From Bacillota bacterium (GTDB lineage Bacteria > Bacillota > Clostridia > Acetivibrionales > DSM-1351), in assembly GCA_023431385.1 (NCBI GenBank), contig JAEYWA010000281.1, forward strand, positions 1-31,614: 31,614 nucleotides of DNA, in the 5' to 3' direction. Positions 23,983 to 31,609 of the stretch are shown in pieces. A program made the position numbers and the translations under genes. The notes below the pieces were generated by a model. It saw nothing but the letters and a program-made list of their open reading frames with translations, did not search any database and was not told the origin of the DNA. The number at the start of each line of letters is the position of its first letter. Positions within the stretch are counted from its first letter, which is position 1.

Positions 23983-25170
23983 ATGAAATGGAAACTTATA
24001 TTGATAATATTTATTATATCAACGAATTTGCTCCTGAACGGCTGTGTTGGCAGTAAAGAAATAAATACGCTAGCTCTGGCTATTTCTATAGGTATTGACA
24101 AAATAGATGATGATTATTCTGTTACTTATCAAGTATTAAATCCTAAAGCAATAGCCCCGCAAAAGACATCCAATGAATCACCTGTTTTTCTGTATACAGA
24201 AAGAGGGAAAGACCTATTTGAGATACTCAGGCGAATTACAACCATATCTCCCAGGAAAATATATAATTCCCACATTAGAATGATTGTTTTTAGTGAAGAC
24301 GTTGCTAAAGAAGGGATTAATAGCTTTATGGATTTTTTTCTTCGCGATTATGAGTATCGTACAGATTTTTATTTTGTAGTTTCAAAGGGAATTTCTGCTC
24401 ATGAAATTCTTAAAAAAATTACTCCATTGGAGTATGTGTCTGGAATGGAAATGTATAATTCTATACAGTCCTCTAAAAAGGCATGGACATCGACAAAAGC
24501 TGTTACAATAATTGAACTTATGAGTAAACTGATTACTGATGGGGTAAATCCAGTTTTATCATCTGTAGAACTGGTTGAAGAAGGAAATAAGTCAGATTCC
24601 ATTGATGGGTTAAAGCAAAGTGCTGTAAGCAAACTGAAGCTTTCAAGTTTGTGTGCTTTTAAAGATGATAAACTTGTGGGATATCTGACAGAGGAGGAAA
24701 GTGAAGGATATAATTATATTACCAGGATTGTAAAAGACACTGCCAGATATGTACAGCTTGATGAGAAAAACAGAATAACCATGGTCATTAAATCCAAGTC
24801 AAAAACAAATGCTTATATGGTAAAAGGTAAACCCGCTATTAATGTAACAATTAATTTGGTTGTTAATATTGCTGCAGAAACTGGAGATTTTGATGTATCA
24901 ACTGAAAAGAATGCAAAAAAAATAAGTAATTTACTGGAAGAAGATATAAGCAGGCTGTGCAATTCCTCAATTAAGAAAGCCCAAGAGGATTTAGATACAG
25001 ATATTTTTGGGTTTGGTGAAGTAATTCACAGACATTATCCTAAAGTATGGAAAAAAATTAAGAATGATTGGAATAATGAATTCACAAACCTTCCGGTTAA
25101 TGTTACTGTTCACGCAAAAGTAAATAGATTAGGAGAAACTACTAAGTCATTCTTTATGAAAGAGAAGTGA
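23983..25170 (+). CDS. Spore germinant-receptor lipoprotein subunit C, Ger(x)C family
   Basis: This 395-residue lipoprotein has a signal peptide ending in the lipobox 'LLNGC' with lipidated C21. The following text is typical of GerAC/GerKC: 'INTLALAISIGIDK', 'YTERGKDLFEILRRITTISPRKIYNSHIR', and a C-terminal domain with 'FGFGEVIHRHYPKVWKKIKNDWN'. It forms the lipid-anchored subunit of the receptor with the A and B proteins. The gene starts four bases after gerA and overlaps or abuts the small membrane gene that follows, so the operon is tightly coupled. Confidence 0.94.
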   Translation: MKWKLILIIFIISTNLLLNGCVGSKEINTLALAISIGIDKIDDDYSVTYQVLNPKAIAPQKTSNESPVFLYTERGKDLFEILRRITTISPRKIYNSHIRMIVFSEDVAKEGINSFMDFFLRDYEYRTDFYFVVSKGISAHEILKKITPLEYVSGMEMYNSIQSSKKAWTSTKAVTIIELMSKLITDGVNPVLSSVELVEEGNKSDSIDGLKQSAVSKLKLSSLCAFKDDKLVGYLTEEESEGYNYITRIVKDTARYVQLDEKNRITMVIKSKSKTNAYMVKGKPAINVTINLVVNIAAETGDFDVSTEKNAKKISNLLEEDISRLCNSSIKKAQEDLDTDIFGFGEVIHRHYPKVWKKIKNDWNNEFTNLPVNVTVHAKVNRLGETTKSFFMKEK

Positions 25171-25175
25171 TTATT

Positions 25176-25415
25176 ATGGCCATAATAGTAATTATATCAG
25201 TATTAGTTTCTGGCGGGGCATTATGTGCATTTGAAATTCCCAGAATGCATAAAAGTAAAAGCAATAAAGACTTGTGGACCTTTTCAATTTTGCTTGCCTT
25301 CGGTGTAATTCTGACTATTTTGAGATGCCTTAATATTACAATACCAAATCCATCTGATTTAATGGCGTGGATATTTTCCCCTTTTTCTAATTTTTTAATA
25401 AAGATGCTAAAATAA
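25176..25415 (+). CDS. Small two-helix membrane protein of the ger operon (GerD-subunit-like)
   Basis: The protein has 79 residues from ATG 25176, with AGAGAAG about eight bases before; a GTG at 25167 overlapping the gerC stop is an alternative start. Two membrane helices are evident ('AIIVIISVLVSGGALCAF' and 'FSILLAFGVILTILRCL'), joined by a basic loop 'RMHKSKSNKD'. Small two-helix 'D' subunits are known from some ger operons in Bacillus, where they modulate receptor activity. Size, topology and position between gerC and gerB fit that role, but sequence similarity was not tested. Confidence 0.75.
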   Translation: MAIIVIISVLVSGGALCAFEIPRMHKSKSNKDLWTFSILLAFGVILTILRCLNITIPNPSDLMAWIFSPFSNFLIKMLK

Positions 25416-25442
25416 CTAAAGTAACTATTAGAAGGGTAGCAA

Positions 25443-26554
25443 ATGAAAAGTATTAAAATATTAAAATATCAAATTTTCAATTTATAATTACGACTTCAGG
25501 ATTTGTTTTTGGTAATGGTCCACTTTTTATTTCGTACAGTATTACAAGAATAGCAGGAAGAGATGCATGGATTTCAGCAATTTTTGCAATTATTTTTGGA
25601 TTGTTGTCCGTCTGGATTAATAATTATTTAAGGGGATTATATCCTGATAAATCTCTAATTGAGTTAATTCCCATATTACTTGGAAAATGGCTTGGGAATA
25701 TTATCTCAATTTTTTATATTTTTTCAGCACTTGTTATTGGTACTCAAATTATTTGGTATGTGGGAGATTTAATAACAACAATCTATATTCCTAAAGCATC
25801 ACCTTATGTGGTTAATACAATATTTATAGCCGCTTTAGTCATAGCACTGTTATATGGCTTGGAAGCCATGTGTAGAGCAGTAACAATCTACTTTTATTTT
25901 TTATTTCCTTTATATATATGTACATTATTGTTCCTCATTCCCAAAATAAAAATAGAGAACCTTTTACCGATTATGGAAAATGGAATATCTCCTGTTCTGA
26001 CAGGAAGTATACCACTCCTAGCCCTGTCAGTATGGCCAATAATTATTCTGAATATGATCACTCTCTCTAATTTTAATAACTCTCAGAAGGCTAAGCGTTC
26101 CATGTTACTTGGTTATTTATTAGGTATGGTTACAGCATTTGTAGGAGTGATAATGTGCCTTCTGGTACTGGGAGATACCATAACCGCTAATTTACGATAT
26201 CCGTTATTTATACTTAGCAGGGAGGTTAATGTAGGTACTATACTTTCAAGAATTGAAGCAATTGTAGTTGCTGTTTGGTTAACTACAAATTTGATTAGTA
26301 CGTTTTTTTTCGTCTATATGGGGGTTAATGGCATGTCCCAGTTATTAAAGCTTGATGATTATAAAAACATAGTTATACCTGTTGGACTGATTCTAGCAGT
26401 ATTTTCTCAATTCATTTATAAAAATGTTCCGTATCAGTTAAAATGGGATACTGAAACCTGGCCACCATTAGCCTTTACTATAGGATTTGGATTTCCTGTA
26501 ATTTTATTAATAGCTGCAGCTATAAGAAAGCTGTCAGTTAAGGCTAAAACATGA
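25443..26554 (+). pseudogene. Spore germinant-receptor permease subunit B (GerB family), frameshifted by an 8-bp tandem duplication
   Basis: The product is an APC-superfamily-like permease subunit of the receptor. ATG 25443 (RBS AAGGG) opens a frame that stops after 14 codons at 25485-25487. The rest of the protein, with 'TTSGFVFGNGPLFISYSITRIAGRDAW' split over the break and about ten helices to 26554, lies in another frame with no usable start before 25601. The cause is visible: ATTAAAAT occurs twice in tandem at 25452-25459 and 25460-25467. With one copy removed the frame reads MKSIKISNFQFIITTSG and runs unbroken to 26554, giving 367 residues, the normal GerB length with the typical 'KIS..Q' N-terminus. 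No other damage is seen. It is therefore a very recent mutation, a phase-variable site, or an assembly error; a shortened product from TTG 25601 would lack the first helix. Confidence 0.88.
25452..25467 (+). repeat. 8-bp tandem duplication in the 5' end of gerB
   Basis: ATTAAAAT is present as two exact adjacent copies, three codons after the gerB start. The 8-base unit changes the reading frame; see the gerB entry. Confidence 0.95.
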
Positions 26555-26588
26555 TTTAAGTAAAAAATATCAACTTTATATACCAATG

Positions 26589-26600
26589 TACAAATTTGTA
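26589..26600. repeat. 12-bp perfect palindrome between convergent genes
   Basis: TACAAATTTGTA is its own reverse complement and lies in the 79-bp gap between gerB and the convergent histidine kinase gene. It could be a weak bidirectional hairpin or a chance AT palindrome. Confidence 0.3.
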
Positions 26601-26633
26601 TTACTGGCGAATATAAATGTGAACTCATAGGAA

Positions 26634-27923
26634 TTATGTGTCAAATTTCCTGAGTGGAAGCATGATTTTCAGGGTAAATACGCCATCCTCTGCGCTGAAA
26701 ATTGCCTGGCCGCCATGGGCATCGGCTATGGCGGCGATGTTGCGCGTTCCGTAGCCATGTCCCAAAAGAGATGATTGGGGAAGGCCCTCCTCCATTTTAA
26801 TTACGCTCTCATAGTGGTTTTCTATCAAAATCAGCAGATTTGCCTTATGTATCGTGGCCTTGACAGATACTACCCTACGCTCCGAATCTAGGCTGGCAGT
26901 AGCGAGGATGGCGTTTTCAAGACCGTTTGAAAGCAGGGAGCAAAGTTCTGTATCACTTAAAGGTAATGAACTAGGTAATTTCGCATCCACCATCATCGTA
27001 ACTCCCGCATGCTTTGCCTTGGCAAAAAAGGTTGTTAAAATTATATTGACTGGTTCGTTCTCGCAAAAGCGGATTGGGGTGATTGCATCTATGTCGGATT
27101 GCGCAATACTCAGATACGTTTTGATTTTTTCTATACTACCGTCAGATGCCATGCCCTGCAAAATTGTAAAATGATGGCGCATGTCGTGTCGGTAGACGGC
27201 TGCATTATTATGCATCTGGCGAAGGGATGAAAGCTCCGAACGCGCACTGTGGAGCTGAGCTGCCAGCATATCCCGTTCTCTATGGGCATGCACCTGCTTT
27301 TGTATTTCGAGGTAGAATATAACTATAAATGCGAAATAAATGATTGCAAGCAAAGATGGCATGAACTGGACCACTCCATTTACGCCTTGGTATAGAAAAT
27401 CGGTATAAATGGTGGTAATGTAATCGAATAAATAGTAAAACAGCGGAACAACGCCGAGCAGGACGCAAGATTTTGCGGATTTCTCCATCAGCTGCCAAAG
27501 AGTACCTGCCACATATTTTTGAAAGAGAAAATATGACAAAATTACGGCCATCATATAACAAATATACTCTCCGAGCTTGTCTCTGAAGACTGCTCCTCCA
27601 ATAATACCGATCCATAGGGGCACCTGACAGCAAAGGTAGGCGGTTAGCACGCTGACAGTGGAAATCAACCAAGAGCGTTTCAGATATAAGGTAAGAAAAA
27701 GAATCAACGGCAAATGAGTAATCACTGGATATAATTTAGACGTTAAATCCATGCCAAAAAGCCACCAGCAGAAGAACTGAACAAAAAGAAGAATTACGCA
27801 AGAGCAGTTAACAGCAAGATTGTTCTTCCGGGTACGCTTTATGCCCGCGAAGCAGACCGAAAGAGCCACTCCGAAGAGCAGTGAAAAACCAAATCGTATG
27901 AGTTCAATATAAGTTAATATCAT
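26634..27923 (-). CDS. AgrC-like sensor histidine kinase (GHKL/HATPase_c_5 family)
   Basis: The protein has 429 residues. The first ~205 form about six membrane helices (for example 'LPLILFLTLYL' and 'LLAIIYFAFIVIFYL'), as in peptide-sensing AgrC kinases. A coiled-coil linker leads to the phosphoacceptor H246 in 'YRHDMRHHF'. The ATP-binding GHKL domain has the N-box 'LLSNGLENAI' (N333, N337) and the G-box 'GHGYGTRNIAAIADAHGG' near the C-terminus. It is the second gene of a two-gene operon, overlapping the response regulator by four bases. No AgrB or AgrD gene is next to it, so the stimulus is unknown. Base composition is clearly GC-richer than in the flanking ger genes, which suggests acquisition. 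Confidence 0.93.
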   Translation of the reverse strand: MILTYIELIRFGFSLLFGVALSVCFAGIKRTRKNNLAVNCSCVILLFVQFFCWWLFGMDLTSKLYPVITHLPLILFLTLYLKRSWLISTVSVLTAYLCCQVPLWIGIIGGAVFRDKLGEYICYMMAVILSYFLFQKYVAGTLWQLMEKSAKSCVLLGVVPLFYYLFDYITTIYTDFLYQGVNGVVQFMPSLLAIIYFAFIVIFYLEIQKQVHAHRERDMLAAQLHSARSELSSLRQMHNNAAVYRHDMRHHFTILQGMASDGSIEKIKTYLSIAQSDIDAITPIRFCENEPVNIILTTFFAKAKHAGVTMMVDAKLPSSLPLSDTELCSLLSNGLENAILATASLDSERRVVSVKATIHKANLLILIENHYESVIKMEEGLPQSSLLGHGYGTRNIAAIADAHGGQAIFSAEDGVFTLKIMLPLRKFDT

Positions 27924-28678
27924 TCAACCCCACCTAACCTGTCCTGCGTCAGTTCTTCTGCCTCTGAGAACAGATACTGTGTATAAGCAGTTCTTACTTG
28001 TGTATAGGCCGCTCTGGACACAGGCACACGCCGCCCCGACTCGGTGATAAGCTCACCTTGTCGTAGCTCCTGCACCCATTGCAGATTCACGAGATAGGAG
28101 CGATGCACCTTCACAAAACCGGGTCTTTTCAGCAGGGAATGTGCAAAGTCTGCGAGGCGGCCTGTTACCTCTCGCATTCCTCCGTTTGTTAGATAAAAAT
28201 AAAGCTTTTTTGAACTGACCTCTATATACTCAATTTTTCCATAGGGGAGGCTGAATACGCTGGACTGTGTTTTGATGCACAGGGCATCCTCTGGCTTTTT
28301 GAAATCGTCAAGCAGCCTGTCCAGAATCGGAAAGAGCTTTTCCTCTGAAGCGGGCTTTAAAAGATAATGGTGAGCCCGCACACTATAGCTCTCCACCGCG
28401 TATTCCGGCGAGGAGGTCAAGAACACAATCTGTATACGACTATTGCGCTCTCTAATTTCGCGAGCCGCCTGTATACCGCTCAAGCCTGGCATAACCACAT
28501 CCAGAAGCAATACATCGTAATCCCCGTTATCTATAGAAATCAAAAGTTCTATGGCGTTCTGAAAGCTTGAATATGTAAGTTCTGCTTTCCTCTCATGCCG
28601 GTACGATTCAAGCAGAGAAGCGATCTGCAGCAGATCACGATGATCATCGTCACAAATTGCAATCCTCAAATGCTCCAC
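27920..28678 (-). CDS. LytTR-family response regulator (AgrA/ComE-like)
   Basis: The protein has 252 residues. The receiver domain (about 4-120) has the acidic pocket 'CDDDH' and phosphoacceptor D60 in 'LLLDVVMPG', then 'FLTSS' and 'LLKPAS'. A LytTR DNA-binding domain follows (about 140-240) with 'GKIEYIEVSSKKLYFYL' and 'FVKVHRSYLVNL'. It is the cognate regulator of the kinase encoded downstream. GTG 28678 is preceded by AAGGAG only two bases away, a close spacing; the TTG at codon 4 is a possible alternative start. A LytTR direct repeat lies 63 bases upstream in the divergent promoter region, so it probably controls the opposite-strand gene and perhaps itself. Confidence 0.93.
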   Translation of the reverse strand: MEHLRIAICDDDHRDLLQIASLLESYRHERKAELTYSSFQNAIELLISIDNGDYDVLLLDVVMPGLSGIQAAREIRERNSRIQIVFLTSSPEYAVESYSVRAHHYLLKPASEEKLFPILDRLLDDFKKPEDALCIKTQSSVFSLPYGKIEYIEVSSKKLYFYLTNGGMREVTGRLADFAHSLLKRPGFVKVHRSYLVNLQWVQELRQGELITESGRRVPVSRAAYTQVRTAYTQYLFSEAEELTQDRLGGVE

Positions 28679-28740
28679 CTCTCCTTAGTTTAATCATAAT
28701 CATATTACTACAATTTTTTTATTTCATCAACCGCCCTAAT

Positions 28741-28776
28741 TACCGTTCAGGTCAAAATCCACTACCATTCAGGTCA
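28741..28776 (+). promoter_or_regulatory. LytTR-type operator: two direct repeats 22 bp apart
   Basis: TACCGTTCAGGTCA (28741-28754) and TACCATTCAGGTCA (28763-28776) differ at one base and start 22 bp apart, two helical turns. LytTR regulators such as AgrA, PlnC and VirR bind imperfect 9-bp direct repeats of the TACCGTTnn type at that phase. The repeats read towards the plus-strand gene, with an extended -10-like TGGTATTCT at 28801-28809 downstream. The likely binder is the adjacent LytTR regulator. Confidence 0.75.
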
Positions 28777-28843
28777 GAAACGATATTTTAGAGATATTTC
28801 TGGTATTCTGTTATTAAATGTAATAAGAGAGGTGTGACGCCAA

Positions 28844-29191
28844 GTGCCCACTTTAATAGCTAGCTTTATTGCTGGTATCTGTGCAGCAGGATTTGTAACC
28901 ATCTGGTTTAAAACAACATACTCCGAGTTGTCGAAAAAGCGGAACTGTCTTGCCGATCTCGAAGATCAGCTGAGACTGCACGAGGAGCTGTACGCCCAAG
29001 CAAGGGATAGTTCCGATGTTTGGTCTGCCAATAAAATGATGGAAACCAGCCGGATGCTCTGCCGTGAGGCGTCTAAAAGTTATAATCGCATTCTTCACAA
29101 GCCAATGAACCGTGTTCCGGCCCTTTTGATGGGCTTTCGGGCTGTGGACGAGGAATACATGCAAGGTAAAAAGAGGGGAGAACCAACGTAG
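28844..29191 (+). CDS. Small membrane-anchored protein with LemA-like C-terminus, probable LytTR target
   Basis: The 115-residue product starts at GTG 28844 with GAGAGG about eleven bases before. One N-terminal membrane helix ('LIASFIAGICAAGFVTIWF', residues 4-22) is followed by a charged, probably coiled-coil segment (25-70). The end, 'EASKSYNRILHKPMNRVPALLMGFR' (75-99, written here with its key features: an SYN pair, then a PxLLxGF-like block), loosely resembles the C-terminal part of LemA proteins; this is a tentative resemblance. It is divergent from the two-component pair and lies directly behind the LytTR direct repeats, so it is the best candidate for the regulated gene. The frame stays open for 41 codons after its TAG stop. 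Function unknown. Confidence 0.7.
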   Translation: MPTLIASFIAGICAAGFVTIWFKTTYSELSKKRNCLADLEDQLRLHEELYAQARDSSDVWSANKMMETSRMLCREASKSYNRILHKPMNRVPALLMGFRAVDEEYMQGKKRGEPT

Positions 29192-29395
29192 AAAAAGGAT
29201 TACCAGTGTCCTGTTGATTCTTTGCAGGTAGCCTGCGCTTCCGCCGGGAATGGTACTGGCGGAAACTCAGCTAACCAAGCTGTTTATCAGCAGCACGCAG
29301 GTGACACCACCAGGTGATGCCGGCAGCACCTTATTCTAACGGAACAGGCGAGAGCAACTCAAACTCCAATTTTATACAGTTACAGGGGGGATAGT
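29192..29395 (+). other. Intergenic region with strong hairpins, GC-rich up to about 29340
   Basis: The region holds a 7-bp hairpin TTCCGCC/GGCGGAA (about 29238-29262) and the near-perfect palindrome at 29312-29331. No independent gene has a start and RBS here. After about 29340 the composition returns to AT-rich and the PilZ gene follows. I looked for a c-di-GMP riboswitch because of the downstream genes and did not find its conserved core. Confidence 0.4.
29312..29337 (+). terminator. Possible terminator after the small membrane protein gene
   Basis: AGGTGATGCCGGCAGCACCT is a palindrome with one mismatched pair and can fold into a hairpin with a CCGG loop; TTATTCT follows. The T-run is weak, so termination may be partial. 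Confidence 0.4.
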
Positions 29396-30121
29396 ATGAA
29401 TAATAAGAGGATATATATACTTCATTACGCTTTAGAAAAACCTACTGCTGCGTTATTAAGGAAGGACTTAAATGGAAGTCTCTATGTTGAGTTTGATGAT
29501 AGGGTTATCCTTTTAAAGCTCAAACCGGGAGACCCTGTGGTTGTGTATATTCCTTCGGATGATAATACATACTCCATTAAATCTGGAGATATTGACTATA
29601 TTATTAATGGGGAAGAAATAGTTTCAATAAAACTTGATGAGCCGGTAAACATGCAGATACTAAGTAGGAGGAAATTCAAAAGGTATCCTACGTCTCAGTT
29701 TTGTGATGTCAAAGAGATTTATACTAAAAAAAAGGGAACTGCCATACTTAAAAATATAAGTAGTCACGGGCTGTTTCTGGTCACAAAGAATTATTTTAAG
29801 GTTAATGATGTTATCGAAGCAAGTGTTTACTTTGATACTACCATATACTTTATTGAAGGAATGATTGTAAGGGAGATCGAAGGAAAAGAATACCGGGGAT
29901 ACGGTATATTGGTTAAAAATACTGATCTTTTCTCTTTAAAAAACATTAGAAAATATATGATAGTTTATCAAAATGAATTTATTAAAAGCATAGATATCAA
30001 CCTGATTAATCGGACAAGGGATATGGATTTGATTTTTGATTCCTTTGAAGAGTCCAGTGCCAGTGAGAGACTAAACGATGCAACGTTAAAGTTTAACGAG
30101 GTACTAAGAAGATACAGATGA
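29396..30121 (+). CDS. PilZ-domain c-di-GMP-binding protein (YcgR-like)
   Basis: The 241-residue protein has an N-terminal YcgR/PilZN-like beta domain (about 1-85) and a PilZ domain (about 88-200). The c-di-GMP motifs are both intact: RRxxxR as 'SRRKFKRYP' at 90-98 and the second [D/N]-x-S-x-x-G as 'NISSHG'. It should act as a cytoplasmic c-di-GMP effector, for example on motility or surface behaviour. ATG 29396 follows GGGGGGAT. The next gene is a diguanylate cyclase, so the pair may form a small signalling module, although 222 bp separate them. Confidence 0.9.
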   Translation: MNNKRIYILHYALEKPTAALLRKDLNGSLYVEFDDRVILLKLKPGDPVVVYIPSDDNTYSIKSGDIDYIINGEEIVSIKLDEPVNMQILSRRKFKRYPTSQFCDVKEIYTKKKGTAILKNISSHGLFLVTKNYFKVNDVIEASVYFDTTIYFIEGMIVREIEGKEYRGYGILVKNTDLFSLKNIRKYMIVYQNEFIKSIDINLINRTRDMDLIFDSFEESSASERLNDATLKFNEVLRRYR

Positions 30122-30343
30122 ATTGACACCTATATTCCATAGATATGTCTGTTCGGCTGGACGTGGAAATTGTCGAGATACTGTAATATGCTTGCAGATG
30201 AAAACAACCTCTTTTAGTATGTTTATGGAAATATTTTGCTAAAATTTTACTTCAACTATTTTAATATAATTATTAATTAGCTGCAGATAAAATAGACTCC
30301 TCATAAAATGACTGCTTTCCATATAAATATTTAGAAAGACCCG

Positions 30344-31471
30344 ATGAGTATGACTGAATTAATTACAAATTACATAGCTATGGATACAATATGCGCTGTT
30401 GCACTGATTGTTTTGGCATACGCGTCTTGGAATAATGTTTTATTTACTGCTAAAGTGAAAAAACAATTTATCCTTGCTGCTCTGATTGCATTAACGGTGA
30501 TCGCAGCAGAACTGGGCAGTGTGGTTTTTGAAAATATTTGGACTATAAATAGATTTCCCGCTCTTATCGCCAATACCATTGGATTTTCTTTTTCTCCCAT
30601 TATTCCGATTGTTTTATCTGAAGCCTTTAAAATAGAGAAAGGGAAAGTCAGATCACTCCTGGCAATCCCGGTGTGGATAAGCTTTATATTAGTTATTAGT
30701 TCGCCCTGGACTGGTTTGGTTTTTAAGGTAAACGTTGATACAAGTTACATGCGCGGCCCTCTGTTTGGCGTATATGTAGGTGCATATTTGTGTTCATGTG
30801 CCATACTAATCATGGTATCAGTTAAAGCCACGAAGTACTACCAATGCCATGCAAAAAGTCAATTTATCATGTTATTTGTTTTTACCATAATAGGAACAAC
30901 TATGCAGTTGATATTGCCCCATGTGCATGTTTCCTGGCTGTGTGTTACCTTGAGTCTGATACTGTTTTATGCTTATTTTTGCACGATTTCGGAAACCCAG
31001 GATAATTTATCAGGATTGTTAAACCGCAACGTGTTTGACCAATATACCAAGCGACTGGATCATGGCGTCAGCGGTACAGTTATAGTTTTTGATCTAGATA
31101 GTTTTAAACAAATCAATGATCTATTCGGTCACCAATGGGGAGATTTCTGCCTGCGAACCACTGGAAAGCTGATCAAAGACTGCTTTTATGAAATTGGTTT
31201 ATGCTACCGTATCGGTGGAGACGAATTTTGCGTGATTTGTGAAACAACAGATGAACAGCAAACAAGGAACTCGCTCAGACAGTTCCACCAAAAAATAGCC
31301 GAGATTAGGGAAAAAAACCTGAAGGGTGATTTGCCAACGGTTTCTACAGGGTATTCCGTTTTTCATGGTTCAACAGGGGAATTCGACGTGGCAGTAAGAA
31401 AAGCGGATGCACAAATGTATGGTTTCAAAAAAAAACGTAAGTGGAAATCGGACACATTTAAGAAACAGTGA
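30344..31471 (+). CDS. Membrane diguanylate cyclase (7TM-GGDEF)
   Basis: The 375-residue enzyme makes c-di-GMP from two GTP. The N-terminal ~220 residues contain about seven membrane helices, resembling the N-terminal 7TM sensor region of some histidine kinases. The GGDEF domain (about 225-370) begins 'LSGLLNRNVFDQY', has 'FDLDSFKQINDLFGHQWGD' and an intact active-site GGDEF at 291-295, so it should be active. The residues before GGDEF do not form the RxxD inhibitory I-site. The RBS at ATG 30344 is weak (AGAAAG); ATG 30350 is an alternative. A TATAAT at 30265-30270 may be its -10 element. A strong terminator follows. Confidence 0.93.
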   Translation: MSMTELITNYIAMDTICAVALIVLAYASWNNVLFTAKVKKQFILAALIALTVIAAELGSVVFENIWTINRFPALIANTIGFSFSPIIPIVLSEAFKIEKGKVRSLLAIPVWISFILVISSPWTGLVFKVNVDTSYMRGPLFGVYVGAYLCSCAILIMVSVKATKYYQCHAKSQFIMLFVFTIIGTTMQLILPHVHVSWLCVTLSLILFYAYFCTISETQDNLSGLLNRNVFDQYTKRLDHGVSGTVIVFDLDSFKQINDLFGHQWGDFCLRTTGKLIKDCFYEIGLCYRIGGDEFCVICETTDEQQTRNSLRQFHQKIAEIREKNLKGDLPTVSTGYSVFHGSTGEFDVAVRKADAQMYGFKKKRKWKSDTFKKQ

Positions 31472-31489
31472 TATGGTGTTATTGAATTA

Positions 31490-31533
31490 AAAAGGGGATG
31501 TAACAGATTAAAAAATCTGGTGCATCCCCTTTT
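31490..31533 (+). terminator. Strong intrinsic terminator after the diguanylate cyclase gene
   Basis: AAAAGGGGATG (31490-31500) pairs perfectly with CATCCCCTTTT (31523-31533), with an inner CAGATT/AATCTG stem. A- and T-runs on both sides make it bidirectional. Confidence 0.9.
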
Positions 31534-31591
31534 AACACTTTTTTGATATTTTGAAGTTGTTTTTAGCTTTTTAACATAAACAAGTTAATGT

Positions 31592-31609
31592 ATGGGGTAA
31601 TTATCCCAT
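31592..31609. repeat. 18-bp near-palindrome at the window edge
   Basis: ATGGGGTAATTATCCCAT is palindromic except for one G/T pair position. It could be an operator for a gene starting beyond the window; nothing else supports this. Confidence 0.25.

Noticed and set aside
27280..27672. A 130-residue minus-strand frame inside the kinase gene
   Set aside because: It is a shadow of the AgrC-like kinase in another frame, with no recognisable domain and no independent RBS.
29192..29395. c-di-GMP riboswitch ahead of the PilZ gene
   Set aside because: The hairpins lack the conserved core sequences of the GEMM-I or c-di-GMP-II classes.
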